Shown here piece by piece: positions 11,338-21,917 of a stretch of DNA of 64,000 nt. Origin of the DNA: Avena insularis (lineage: Eukaryota > Streptophyta > Magnoliopsida > Poales > Poaceae); contig CM042697.1 of the NCBI GenBank assembly GCA_023614405.1, positions 470,872,792 through 470,936,791 of the forward strand, given 5' to 3'. Numbering within the stretch: the first letter of the stretch is position 1; each line of letters begins with the position of its first letter. A model generated the notes under the pieces. The model saw only the letters and a list, made by a program, of their open reading frames with translations. It was not told where the DNA came from and did no database searches. The position numbers were made by a program, and so were the translations under genes.

Positions 11338-11833
11338 ACTCGGGGGCGCGACAAGGTGGGCTTGTCCGCTCGTCGGGGTCGAACACGGTGGCAGTGGAGG
11401 ATGCCTCAACGAGGTCCGAGCTCGGCCAGACCACCTCCATGGGGTGGCGGTGGAGAGGCTCCTCACCCTGAGCTCGGCTAGAACGCATCGACGGCGCGAC
11501 GGCGGAGGGGATCTTGGGCCTGAGCTCCGCGCCCGACGGCCAGAGGAGGAGGTTTGGAAGAGAAGAGGGGAGAGGTGGAATTGCTGCGCACGAGGTCGTC
11601 CATTGGTCATGTGGAAGACGATATGTCCAGCAACAAACTGCCCTGTTACAGTTTGTTTGCCTGTAGGAGACGAAAGGTGCAGTGTACAACTCGTTTCATA
11701 TAGGGTGGTGGGTGCAAAATAGACAACGCGAATCTCAAACACAGCCTGCACGGTGAAGATAAGCCCGAGACGCCCACAACGTTGTAGAATCGCTGCGTTG
11801 TAAAGGCTGCTGCTGGCTGTTGGTTACTTGCCG

Positions 11834-12801
11834 AGTAAATAGCACCGGAGGTCATAGAATTTGTTCCTAACGTGCACTTAAGTCACACAATTTATAAAAT
11901 AGAAATAGACTAACCAGTCACGTAACTTGTCAAACGCGTGCACCGTAGGTCACAAACTCCGGCTATTTAAAAAAAAAACTCGTCACGCCTCGTAAGGTTA
12001 ATAGGGACTAATGCAAACAGCGAACCTATTTTTTTGAACCATGCATATGAGCGCAGATTAGAATACCGCAAATCTGGAGACCGGACGGGTTAGGAACCTC
12101 AACGTACGTGAAGAACAAAAAGTAGCAGATCATCACGACAGGGACAGCAACTCACTAGTGTAGTAATCAACGATTCAGATGTAGCAAGAACAGCCCATGA
12201 GATTTGATCGGTACCCTAGTGCCCCCCATGGAGTACCAGGGTATCCTAAAAATCCTTCTTTGAATGGAAATCATAGATCGGGAGAAGAGAAACTCACCAT
12301 GGACCGAGGCCTCCCGCCGTTCGAGCCGGAGACGGGGAAATCAGCGGGCGGCGCCATCTCCTCGACGCGTAGGGTCTTCTCCTCCACATGCGGCGTCCCC
12401 GACGAGCTGGCCGCGGTCGCTGGTCCGCCGCTCGCGTCCTCCATTGACGCGCACAACACGAACAGGAACACGCAATATCAGATCGATTCGATCGACGTGA
12501 ATCCTTATGTAAACTTTTTTTTGACTTCGCGTAACTCACGTGATCTGATCCAAAAAAAATACAATTTCCACTGAACCCGGCCAGACAAACATGAGGGGGT
12601 TTTTGTAAAATTTTAAGTGTCATGTTGACCGAACGTGACACGTGTGTGATGCGTTGTGTTAAATAAAACCGCTTGGTTAACCGAATTGTGACCTGCGGTG
12701 CACGCATTTAACAACTTATGTGACCGATTAGTCTATTTTGCAAATATGTGACTTAATTGCACGTAGGAGACAAGTTCTATAACCTCTGGTGCTATTTACT
12801 C
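11834..12801 (-). mobile_element. Pack-MULE (Mutator-like element), 968 bp
   Basis: Long TIRs (at least 120 bp, imperfect) begin gagtaaatagcacc at 11834 and end ggtgctatttactc at 12801. They are flanked by a perfect 9-bp duplication ttacttgcc (11825-11833 and 12802-12810), the Mutator signature. There is no MURA transposase. The interior is dominated by a GC-rich host-type first exon on the minus strand, so this is a gene-capturing Pack-MULE. Confidence 0.92.
12298..12444 (-). pseudogene. Captured first exon inside the Pack-MULE
   Basis: An ATG at 12444 opens a 49-codon minus-strand frame (MEDASGGPATAASSSGTPHV..., ending RPRSM) that stops exactly at a consensus splice donor, ATG|GTGAGT, at 12297. 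Sequence beyond it is intron-like. Ser/Pro/Gly-rich low complexity hides the parent gene's identity and no domain is visible. A first exon with its donor intact suggests capture of genomic, unspliced DNA. Confidence 0.6.
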
Positions 12802-12962
12802 TTACTTGCCTGCAACTATGTAGCGTTTTCCTCCTGGACTTCTGGTCTTCCCTGAAACCTCCATGCTCGGCGTGGTCTCTAAATACCATGGATGAGAAAA
12901 AGGATTGAAAACAGTTCCAGCAGTTTGAACCCGTACAGAAACCGAAACCCGTCCGGCTACTA

Positions 12963-13196
12963 CCTCCATTCCTGTTTATAAGTCAAATACATACTTCGAG
13001 AAAATAGTTTGATCGTAAATTTAGTCAATAAAATACGAACTATATTCAACAAAAATTATATCATTAGATTCATATTTAAAATACGCTTCCAATGGTTTAA
13101 TTTTTGTGACATATGATTCATATATTGTTGATCAAATTTATGGTCAAACTATTTTTTTAAAGTTTATATTAGCCCTATAATTCGGAATGGAGGGAG
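12963..13196. mobile_element. Stowaway-type MITE, 234 bp
   Basis: TIRs cctccattcctgtttataa and ...ataattcggaatggagggag are flanked by TA (12961-12962 and 13197-13198). The arms are complementary over most of their length (ttgatcgtaaatttagtca / tgatcaaatttatggtcaa). It lies near the right end of the probable hAT element. Confidence 0.85.
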
Positions 13197-13443
13197 TAGA
13201 CGGTTTTCACCAGTTTGGTTCGGCGGTTTGCACAGGTTGAGACCAAGCCATGCACAGTATAATCGTACGGTAATTATATATGTGTTGCAAAAAAGGTGCC
13301 TGGTGGTGACAAAATACACTGGTATCTAGTAGTGCTAGGGCATACTTGGCAATTGCGTACGCCTCTGAACGTATATAGCTCGTTCCAGCAAGACGTAACT
13401 ACTAGTACTACTTCTCTGCTACTACTAATACGGCTCGGATTTA

Positions 13444-13601
13444 TTCCCTCCGTTTAGAAATATAAGATGTTTTAGATTTGTAAAGAAGATGTATCTAGAC
13501 ATCTTTTAGGGTGTAGGTTTAAATGAATCTAGACACTAAAAGGTGTCTAGATACATTTCACTCACAAATCTAAAACATCTTATATTTCCAAACGGAGGGA
13601 G
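13444..13601. mobile_element. Stowaway-type MITE, 158 bp
   Basis: The inverted arms ttccctccgtttagaaatat and atatttccaaacggagggag are flanked by TA (13442-13443 and 13602-13603). The hairpin includes taagatgttttagatttg / caaatctaaaacatctta and a tctagacatcttttag / ctaaaaggtgtctaga core. Confidence 0.92.
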
Positions 13602-13603
13602 TA

Positions 13604-14064
13604 CAACTGAACTAAATACTTCCGGGCCATTCCGTCATTCTATCATCCCCTAGATATTTTTTCTCTTGATCTGCAAAACAATAGCATGGTAATGCAGTTT
13701 CTCTTGATCTGTCGTAGCATATAGTGTGTGTCAGTGTGTGCATAAGCACGTCGATCTTGCACGCCAGGAAGGGAAGCTGCTGCGGCCACATCTGCAGCGA
13801 CGTCCATCCCTCCTCCTCCAACTCCAGTAGCGGTAAGAAACCCCCCAACGCCATTGCCGGTAGCCATTGACAACCATATATCAGATGAGAAGAGTCCTTG
13901 TTTCTTTATTAGAGGTGTATGTTTAACCTCACAAATCACTGTCGCAATTACCTCGTGATTATTGTCCTATCTTACACATGCGACGATGGGCCCCAACTGC
14001 TGGGACGTGGTCGGGGTCCTAGTGGACATTGTAACACGGACCTACGACCTTCGTTTGCATCATT
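13604..14064. other. Stretch downstream of the F-box gene, no gene recognised
   Basis: Short minus-strand ORFs (13612-13854 and 13643-13939) contain Gly-rich low complexity without domain support. The 3' UTR of the F-box gene would lie here, but no polyadenylation signal is convincing enough to call. Confidence 0.4.
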
Positions 14065-15709
14065 TTAGGCTCCCCTCAATGCGAGGGAATGTCCGGTGTA
14101 CCAAATGTTAATCGCTATCATGGTACACCAGCTCCGACAGACGCACATAAGCCTTCTTAGCGTCTGTTCCGGCAAGAGTCGTAGCACCAACGACAAGGCT
14201 TGGGTAGACAACGAGGAGGTCAAGACAATGTCCCTGGACAATCGCCTTCCAGGACACGCAATACTTTCCTCGTACAAGGCAACTTCTAAGAGCAAATTCT
14301 TGTGGCTGACCAAGCTTTTCAAGTCGAGGAGCTTCTCAATGTTACCCGTTAATGGGGTGTATGCCCATATATCTTCTGGCCAGTCAGTTCGGGCCAGGAG
14401 GATGTTGCCATTGTCGGTAACATCAAGTGGAAGGAAGTCGATGTCATAAATGTTACGCCAACTTCTCAAGACCCTATCAACCTCTGGCGATGTCATGCCT
14501 GCCTCGATTCGAAAGTAGAGATCCCATGTGGTCAGTGGCGGAGCCACCTCCCGGCGACCCCGGGCAGCTGCCCGGGCTCAGCCAGCGAGTCTTCTTTACA
14601 AAGCTAAGCTAGCTTAGAGTTCAACACACTGTTTGATTAGGCAAAAAGTGCACCCGTGCAGCAGCAGCAAGGTTCTGCCCGGGCTGAGACGAGCAGCTAG
14701 CTCCGCCACTGCATGTGGTGTGCGATTCGTATCGATGCAACAGCCAGACATCGTAACGATGCTCATGACCAGGAGATCCCCCTGAGAATAGGCATAGTCT
14801 CCCACAGAGCTCTGTCAAACATCGCTTTTGTAGAGCCTGGTCGTCCATGACCTGCGGTGGTGATACTGTCCCGAAGGTCTCTTGGATCATGGAGAAGGAG
14901 ACGATGGTCTTGTCTTCACGTATGTGCTGGCCCATGTGGATGTCGTGTTTGCGGTGGGCTATCCAGTACGCGTGCCCCTGCGCAAAGACGCTCGGTCTGC
15001 ACCGTTCCACCCAACCCGCCGGCCTTGAACTCACCGGACGCCATGACCCGGCGGAGTCTTCATCGCGGGGGTTCACCACATAGACCTCGCATCCGGTGGA
15101 AGCGGGGCGCCCCTCGCTATCGCATCCGCGGTAGTAGACACGCACGACCTTGTGTCTCCTGGCGCTGGCGTCGTAGCCGAGCCCTAGGCTCGCGTATTTG
15201 TGGAGAAGCTCTCTAGGACTCCGGCAGCCCGTGGTGCGGCCCTCCGGGAGGGCTTGCTTCTGCCCTGTGGACGGGTTGTACACGAAGTGGATCCCCGCGG
15301 GAACCAGCTCGAGGAGGACGAGGCCATGGCAGCGCGTCGCGGCGAGGATCGGGTGCGTGGGCCCGAGCGCCGGGGTCACGTCCCAGAACACCGTGACGTG
15401 GCTCGGGAAGCAGTCGCCCGTGACGGCGAGGATCGGGAAGAAGCCCATGATGGTCGGCGGCGCGCACGGCCTTGCTTCTTCTTCTTGGTGGACGTCGCCG
15501 TGGGATTCGTCCTGGAGGCGGAAGATCTTGGGACGCCCGGCGTGGAGGGCGTGGTAGGAGTCGATGAAGTCGTCCGAGGAGAGCGTGGCGGCCCAGGCGC
15601 GGGAGAGGCGTCTGCACCCGACCACGGACTTGGCCGGCAGCCGCGCGAAGATCTCGTCCGCCATGATCTCGTCGGGGAGGACCGGGCATTTGCTGCGTAC
15701 GTCGCCCAT
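14065..15709 (-). pseudogene. F-box protein gene disrupted by a hAT MITE
   Basis: The likely start is the ATG at 15709 (MGDVRSKCPVLPDEIMADEI); an ATG at 15781 is the alternative. Residues 8-45 form an F-box (LPDEIMADEIFARLPAKSVVGCRRLSRAW), the segment that binds SKP1 in SCF ubiquitin ligases. An F-box-associated substrate-binding region follows (CHGLVLLE, YNPSTGQ, LGLGYDASARRHKVVRVYY). After 330 codons the frame is interrupted at 14719 by a 179-bp MITE; removing it with one TSD continues in frame as ESHTTWDLYFRIEAG to a stop at 14065, about 485 residues in all. Near the C terminus LLPEQTLRRLMCVCRSW resembles a second F-box. As it stands, translation runs into the MITE and stops at 14621. No other frameshift or stop was seen. 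Confidence 0.85.
14533..14711. mobile_element. hAT-type MITE, 179 bp, inside F-box coding sequence
   Basis: TIRs cagtggcggagcca and its complement tagctccgccactg are flanked by a perfect 8-bp TSD catgtggt (14525-14532 and 14712-14719). The interior is partly self-complementary (cgggcagctgcccgggctca / tgcccgggctgag). An 8-bp TSD and cagtgg termini fit a non-autonomous hAT element. It adds 187 bp including the TSD and introduces a premature stop in the F-box gene. Confidence 0.95.
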
Positions 15710-16056
15710 GGGATTCGTCGGCGGTTTTTCGTGAGCCGGCCCGCCGTATGGAAGAAGGGATCGATCACTCGTTGTGATCATGGGCACGTACGAGCGTAAC
15801 TGATCGCAACGTACGCATGCGAGAACTGCGCGTGGAGATTTGTTTTGGGAAGCCAGAATATTTTTTGCTTGGTGTTTTTGAACTGTACGGTACGAGTTCT
15901 GCCAAAGTGCCAATCCATCCATTATGCGAATATTATCTATTTATCTTATCACCATCCACTGAAGGCCACAGGCGGAGTTATTTTTTTTGTTGATTCCGCT
16001 GCGTCCGGCGTTTTCAAAGCGTTCTCAGCGCCCCGTGATCGGTATGAGAACGCCGG
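15710..16056. other. Region upstream of the F-box gene
   Basis: No clear TATA box is visible in the expected orientation. A short inverted repeat, gcgttctcagcgcc...ggtatgagaacgcc, lies at about 16019-16055, immediately beside the CACTA insertion point at 16057. Confidence 0.4.
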
Positions 16057-16384
16057 ATGTACTACGGGGAAAAATGTCGCTGCCGTGTAGACACGTCTTT
16101 GCCGTGTGCCAAATGCACCGGAACACGGCAAAGACAGTCTTTGCCGTGTGTAACTCAAAAAATACACGGCAAAGTATGTGAACACGGCAAATTTCTGAAA
16201 AAGAACACGACAAAGAAATATACACGGCAAAGACCCATAAAGGAACACGGCAAAGAAAATACACTCGGCAAAGTCCACAACGGCACACGACATAGGTGTT
16301 GTCACGGCAACGAGGTGGGACCCGTGACCCCACAAGTCCATTTAACGGGAGGAGCTAACGGCCGCAGACGGTGGTCTCTTTGCC

Positions 16385-16517
16385 GTTTGCCCCCGCCGGT
16401 CCTTTGCCGTGTATATTCTGCAGTATACACGGCAAAGGGCCTTTGCCGTGTGTATTTCATAGTACACACGGCAAAGGGTCTTTGCCGTGTGTATTCCGCA
16501 GTACACACGGCAAAGTC
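16385..16517. repeat. Array of short hairpins in CACTA subterminal region
   Basis: Three consecutive palindromes of about 35 bp, each tttgccgtgtgta...tacacacggcaaag around a small loop (tctgcag, ttcatag, tccgcag), are joined by 'ggcc' or 'ggtc' linkers. Similar motifs occur at 20227-20545. Confidence 0.9.
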
Positions 16518-16709
16518 CTTTTTTCCTCTTTTTTTTGCCTTTTATCACATTACTCTTAGGAAAATCATAAAAAAATCATTGTAATTCAGAAAATACAAAT
16601 AATATATCAAAAGTTGCAAAAAAATAAGATCTATCTATATACACCAAAAAATTAGATATTTATATTAATAAGAATCTTCATGCTTGCCGTTTTGACCATT
16701 GTTTAAAAC

Positions 16710-19700
16710 ATGCATAAAAAATTAAAAAACGATCGAAACAATGCGAAACCTTCGCGTGGTGTCATATTATGTGACATAGTTGGTAGAAAAAATATCAAAC
16801 TTCATATATTGATTATGTCTGAAAAAAACCCTTCACAAAATGACCTATCTCATTTGAGGTTTCCTGTCTTTCGAGTCAAATGACCAATGTTATGGCTAGA
16901 ATCAAGGCATAGTTTGTGATAATCTTCCCATATTGTGCATGCATGTGTATTATGGAATGGAGAATAATGTTGCAGGAGGAAGTTTTCCTTTTCATCGCAC
17001 CAAAAAGACTTTTTCCATTTTACGAGCGTAAAAAATGGAGAATTTTATGAAGCAACCACCAAATGGCTAATTCGAAATTCTACCACCCTATTTTTCAAAA
17101 ATACTAGACCACCTTAAATGTACAATGTCCCAACGGGGGGATCTCAAACCTTTCCGTCCACTCCAGGTGAAAAAGACAAATTCCCGCCGAATCGGCAGGA
17201 AGTGGGTCAGATATGAACTACAGGTACATGATTGGATGGGCATGATTCATAATATGCTATTTCATCAGAGATCCAGTGAAAGTTTAGAGAGGCTTAGCTC
17301 CGAGCTAAGAATCTTCATACCCGTCGTTCGACAAAGGTTATCGATAGTTTAAGAAAGTCATAAAAAATTCAAAGACGATCGAAACAATGCGAAACCTTCG
17401 CGTGATGTCATATTATGTGACATGGTTGCAAGGAAAAATATCAAACTTGTTATATTGAATATGTCTCAAAAAAACCTTCACAAAATGACCTATCTCATTC
17501 GAGGTTTCCTGACTTTTGGGTCAAATGACCAATGTTATGGCTAGAATCAAGGCATAGTTTGTGATAATCTACGCATATTGTGCATGCATGTGCCTCATGA
17601 AATGGTGAACAATATTGCAGGAGGAGTTTTTCTTTTCGTCGCACCAAAAAGCCATTTTCCATTTTCTGAGCGAAAAAAACGAGAGATTTTATGAAGCAAC
17701 CACCAAATGGCTAATTTAAAATGCTACCACCCTATTTTTCAAAAATACTAGACCACCTTAAATAGACAGTGTCCCAACGGGGGGATATCAAACCTTTCAG
17801 TCCACTCCAGGTGAAAAAGACAAATTCCTGCCGAAACGGCAGGAAGTGGGTCAAATATGAACTACAGGTACATGATCTGATGGGCATGATTTTTCACAAA
17901 GATCATTTTTAGATTCACAATATGCTATTTCATCAGAGATCCAATGAAAGTTTAGAGAGGCTCAGCTCCGAGCTAAGAATCTTCATACCCGTCGTTCAAC
18001 AAAGTTTGTCGATAGTTTAAAAGAGTCATAAAAAATTCAAAAGCGATCGAAACAATGCGAAACCTTCGCGTGGTGTCATATTATGTGACATAGTTGGTAG
18101 GAAAAATATCAAACTTCGTATATTGATTATGTCTGAAAAACCTTCACAAAATGACCTATCTCATTCGAGGTTTCCTAGCTTTTGGGTCAAATGACCAATA
18201 TTATGGCTAGAATCAAGGCATAGTTTGTGATAATCTACCCATATTGTGCATGAATGTGCCTCATGAAATGGTGAACAATGTTGCAGGAGAAAGTTTTTCT
18301 TTTCATCGCACCAAAAAGCTATTTTCCATTTTCTGAGCGAAAAAACGAGAGATTTTATGAAGCAACCACCAAATGGATAATTTAAAATGCTACCACCCTA
18401 TTTTTCAAAAATACTAGACCACCTTAAATGGATAATGTCCCAACGGGGGGATCTCAAACCTTTCTGTCCACTCTAGGTGAAAAGGACAAATTCCTGCCGA
18501 AACGGTAGGAAGTGGGTCAGATATGAACTACAGGTACATGATCTGATTGGCATGGTTTTTTACAAAAATCATTTTTAGGTTCACAATATGCTATTTCATC
18601 AGAGATCCAATTAAAGTTTAGAGAGGCTCAGCTCCGAGCTAAGAATCTCCATACCCGTCGTTCGATAAAGTTTGTCGATAGTTTAAAAGAGTCATAAAAA
18701 ATTCAAAAACGATTGAAACAATGCAAAACCTTCGCCTGGTGTCATATTATGTGACATAGTTGGTAGGAAAAATATCAAACTTCGTATATTGATTATGTAT
18801 GAAAAAAACCTTCACAAAATAACCTATCTCATTCGAGGTTTCCTGGCTTTCGGGTCAAATGACCAATGTTATGGCTAGAATCAACGCATAGTTTGTGATA
18901 ATATGCCCATATTGTTCACATCATGGAGTGGAGAACAATGTTACAGGAGGAAGTTTTCCTTTTCGTCGCACCAAAAAGCCATTTTCTATTTTCCGAGCGT
19001 AAAAACAGAGGATTTTATGAAGCAACCACCAAATGGCTAATTCCAAATACTACCACTCTATTTTTCAAAAATACTAGACCACCTTAAGTAGACAATGTCC
19101 CAACGGGGGGATGTCAAACCTTTCCGTCCACTCCAGGTGAAAAAGACAAATTCCTGCCGAATCGGCAGGGAGTGGGTCATTTATGCACTACATGTACATG
19201 ATCGGATGGGCATGGTTTTTTACAAAAATCATTTTTAGGTTCACAATATGCTATTTCATCAGAGATCCAATAAAAGTTTAAAGACGCTCAGCTCCGAGCT
19301 AAGAATCTTCATACCCATCGTTCGACAAAGTTTGTCAATAGTTTAAAAGAGTCGTAAAAAATTCAAAAACGATCGAAACAATACGAAACCTTTGCGTGGT
19401 GTCACATTATGTGACATGGTTGCAAGGAAAAATATCAAACTTGTTATATTGAATATGTCTCAAAAAATCCTTCACAAAATGACCTATCTCATTCGAGGTT
19501 TCCTGACTTTCGGGTCAAATGACCAATATTATGGCTAGAATCAAGGCATAGTTTGTGATAATGTGCCCATATCGTGCATGCATGTGAATCATAGAATGAC
19601 AAATAATGTTGCTGGAGAAAGTTTTCCTTTTTCTCGCACCAAAAAGCCATTTTTTATTTTCCGGGCACAAAAAACCGGGGGTTTTATGAAGCAACCACCA

Positions 19701-19740
19701 AATGGATAATTCAAAATGATACCACCCTATTTTCACAAGA
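16710..19740 (+). repeat. About 660-bp tandem repeat array inside CACTA element
   Basis: A conserved landmark 'acgatcgaaacaatgcgaaaccttcgcgt' type block recurs at about 16731, 17377, 18045, 18711 and 19371, giving spacings of 646, 668, 666 and 660 bp. Each unit includes 'ggtttcctg', 'cgcaccaaaaagcc', 'gaagcaaccaccaaatgg' and 'tcccaacggggggat' blocks. There are four full units and a partial fifth. Reading frames inside are short, so the repeats appear non-coding. Confidence 0.93.
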
Positions 19741-20679
19741 TTATATGGATGTCATATTTGGATTCCTCACATTTTTCTGATCGATTTAGACATTTTATAT
19801 GTCGAATTCCGATTTACGGATTTAAATATATGAATTATTACATATTAAATAAAAAAAGAAAATAAAATAAAATAATTTTATTTTTTATTTGGATTCAAGA
19901 TTATTATTAATTTTCATTATTGTTTACTTAAATAATTGTTTGGAATCTAAAACTGAGATGTGTGACATCATGGCCCAAGAGTTAATAGGATTGATATGAA
20001 AGTATTAGCAACAAGGTATGATTTCTTTCTCGGAAGCTCATTCGGAAGGAACAAAGAAATTAAGCGTGCTAAAGCTAGAGTAGTGTTAGGATGGGTGACC
20101 ACAGGGGAAATTTGATTATGAGGGCAATTTGACCTAATATTTAACATACAAAGGGTTAAAATATTCTATATGAGATTATCAAGTAAATAATATTCAAAAA
20201 AGTTTGAAACAATTTTTTTTTAAAAGGCAGTTTCTTTGTCGTGTATTTTTTCCACGAGACACACGGCAAAGACAGCTTCTTTGCCGTTTACTTTTCGAGA
20301 AGACACACGGCAAAGAATAGACACCGTCATCTTCGCGGGAACCGTCATCTTACTTTACTTTGCCGTGTCTACGCATGAGACACACGACAAAGCCTTTGTT
20401 GTGTCTTATTTAGAAAACACACGGCATAGGGCCTTTGCCGTGGCGAACGTTGCCGTGTGGCATTTGCCGTGTGTATACACACGACAAAGCCTTTGCCGTG
20501 TTCCGAAAGGTCTTTGCCGTGTCTTTTGCCCACACGGCAAAGAGCATGTGTGCCGTAGTGATGAAAGTTGGGCTAAATCCGGACGAAATCGATGTCCTAC
20601 GAACGCGACTGGCTCATTTTTCGCCGTCTAGATAAAAGTTTCTTCCTGGAAACTGGGACCGAGTGGAGGTGCTTTTATT

Positions 20680-21083
20680 AGCTTCTCTTGGACAGTATTG
20701 ATAGGAGATCCTTAAAATACGTTGAGAAATTTGAAATTTGAAAACAGTCCGCCTGGATCGCCATGAATGGACTCCATAGCTCAACTACCCCATTACAAAC
20801 ATTTACCAATTCCAAATTGTCCGGTTCCACAATAGCTGGAGAACATCTCACCTTTTCAAGCAGATTCAGTCCATGCCTTAGAGCCATAGCAGCAGCAGTG
20901 GCCGAATCTAGGATATTATTCATTGGCCATGCTCCACAAAAAATCACTTGAACATGATCATCTCTGATTCTTGCAGCTGCAACCCCCACACCATTTGGGA
21001 AATAACATGATTCCACATTGAGTTTGTAATGACGAGGAGGAACCAAACATGATTTATTTAAATATGTCGATTCACTAGGATAC
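20680..21083 (-). pseudogene. RNase H-like (RVT_3) domain relic
   Basis: The minus-strand frame (no ATG; truncated upstream at the CACTA boundary) reads HYKLNVESCYFPNG..., AAARIRDDHVQVIFCG, AAAMALRHGLNLL and VEPDNLELVNVCNGV. This is the pattern of the plant RNase H-like domain found in LINE-derived proteins and reverse-transcriptase-like genes. The first catalytic Asp (usually NVDGA) is Glu and the second acidic residue (usually AEAxA) is Ala, so no nuclease activity is expected. It lies between two CACTA elements. Confidence 0.6.
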
Positions 21084-21917
21084 ACACACTAGTAGAAAAA
21101 CGACCTTTCGTTTTTTGCAGCTCCAGACTCTAATCCCGGTCTTGTCTGAAACCGGGGCTAGTGTTAGCACTAGTCCTGGTCTGTGAATTTGGCAACGGCT
21201 AGACGGCCGCACATGACTAGTCCCGGTCCATGGGCAACCTCTAGTCCCGGCTTATAACACAAGCCGGGACCAGAGCACCTATGGGACCCATTGCTATATT
21301 TAGTCTGGGTTCTTGTTATTAGCCGGGACTAGAGATCAACCTCTAGTCTGGGTTCGTTTTACCATCCGGGACAATTTATTACCACTATATATCCCTCTTC
21401 GATCCAGCACAAAAGCATGGACATTTCCTCCAAGGAACAACTCAAGTTCATCGTCATTTTTTGTCCAATTTGGTGACAACTTTTAATCCAAGATTTGGTG
21501 GCATCATCTATCAATCCAAGCTTCTAAAATGATTAGCAACTTCAATCATTCATCTCTTATTGTTATAGTTTAGCTCAATGCTCTAGAACTAGAATGAGGG
21601 ATTTCATGCTTAGAAGTGTAGAGGGAATTTTAGATGTGTAATTTTAAGCATAGTTTGATTATACAACAAGCTACTGAAAGTTGAGATGTGCATTTTAAGA
21701 GTTTCGGATTTCAAAATTGAATAAGGTTTTCACTGCTAGAGCAATAATTAAATAATCAACATTTTTATGTTAACAGTTTTGTCCAATTCAAAAATTAGTG
21801 CATGTAAAATTTTAATATGATAGAAAATCTTAATTCAAAAATTAGTGCATGTAAAAGTAATTGTTGTAAAAATGATCCAAACTTTTTATATGATAGAAAA
21901 TTTTAATTATACTGCAG

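Larger units (their letters stand above)
9872..13263. mobile_element. Probable degraded hAT element, 3.4 kb
   Basis: An exact 8-bp duplication cgtacggt (9864-9871 and 13264-13271) flanks ends that are imperfectly inverted (taagcctgggcat on the left; the complement of atgcacagtataat on the right). Both ends carry subterminal 'ggtttggttt/gcggttt' motifs. An 8-bp TSD and a TxxGCCTGGGCA-like terminus fit hAT elements. No transposase frame is recognisable. Inside lie a GC-rich unidentified stretch (10120-10600), a 26-bp minisatellite, a Pack-MULE and a Stowaway. The right TIR is poor, so this remains probable rather than certain. Confidence 0.5.
16060..20560. mobile_element. Non-autonomous CACTA element, 4.5 kb
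   Basis: The right end ...tgccgtagtg (20551-20560) is the complement of a CACTACGGCA terminus. The left end is tactacgggg (16060), one transition away from cactac. Both are flanked by ATG (16057-16059 and 20561-20563), a 3-bp TSD typical of CACTA. Both ends carry many 'tttgccgtgtg / cacacggcaaag' subterminal repeats in both orientations, the usual transposase-binding arrays. No TNPD or TNPA coding sequence is present; the interior is tandem repeats plus an AT-rich stretch (19740-20215). Confidence 0.88.

Noticed and set aside
11231..11722. 163-codon ORF over the minisatellite
   Set aside because: A 26-bp repeat changes frame in each copy, and ORFs of similar length exist in several frames on both strands; no domain.
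16385..16517. CRISPR-like repeat array
   Set aside because: Repeats are palindromic CACTA subterminal motifs without unique spacers, in a plant genome.
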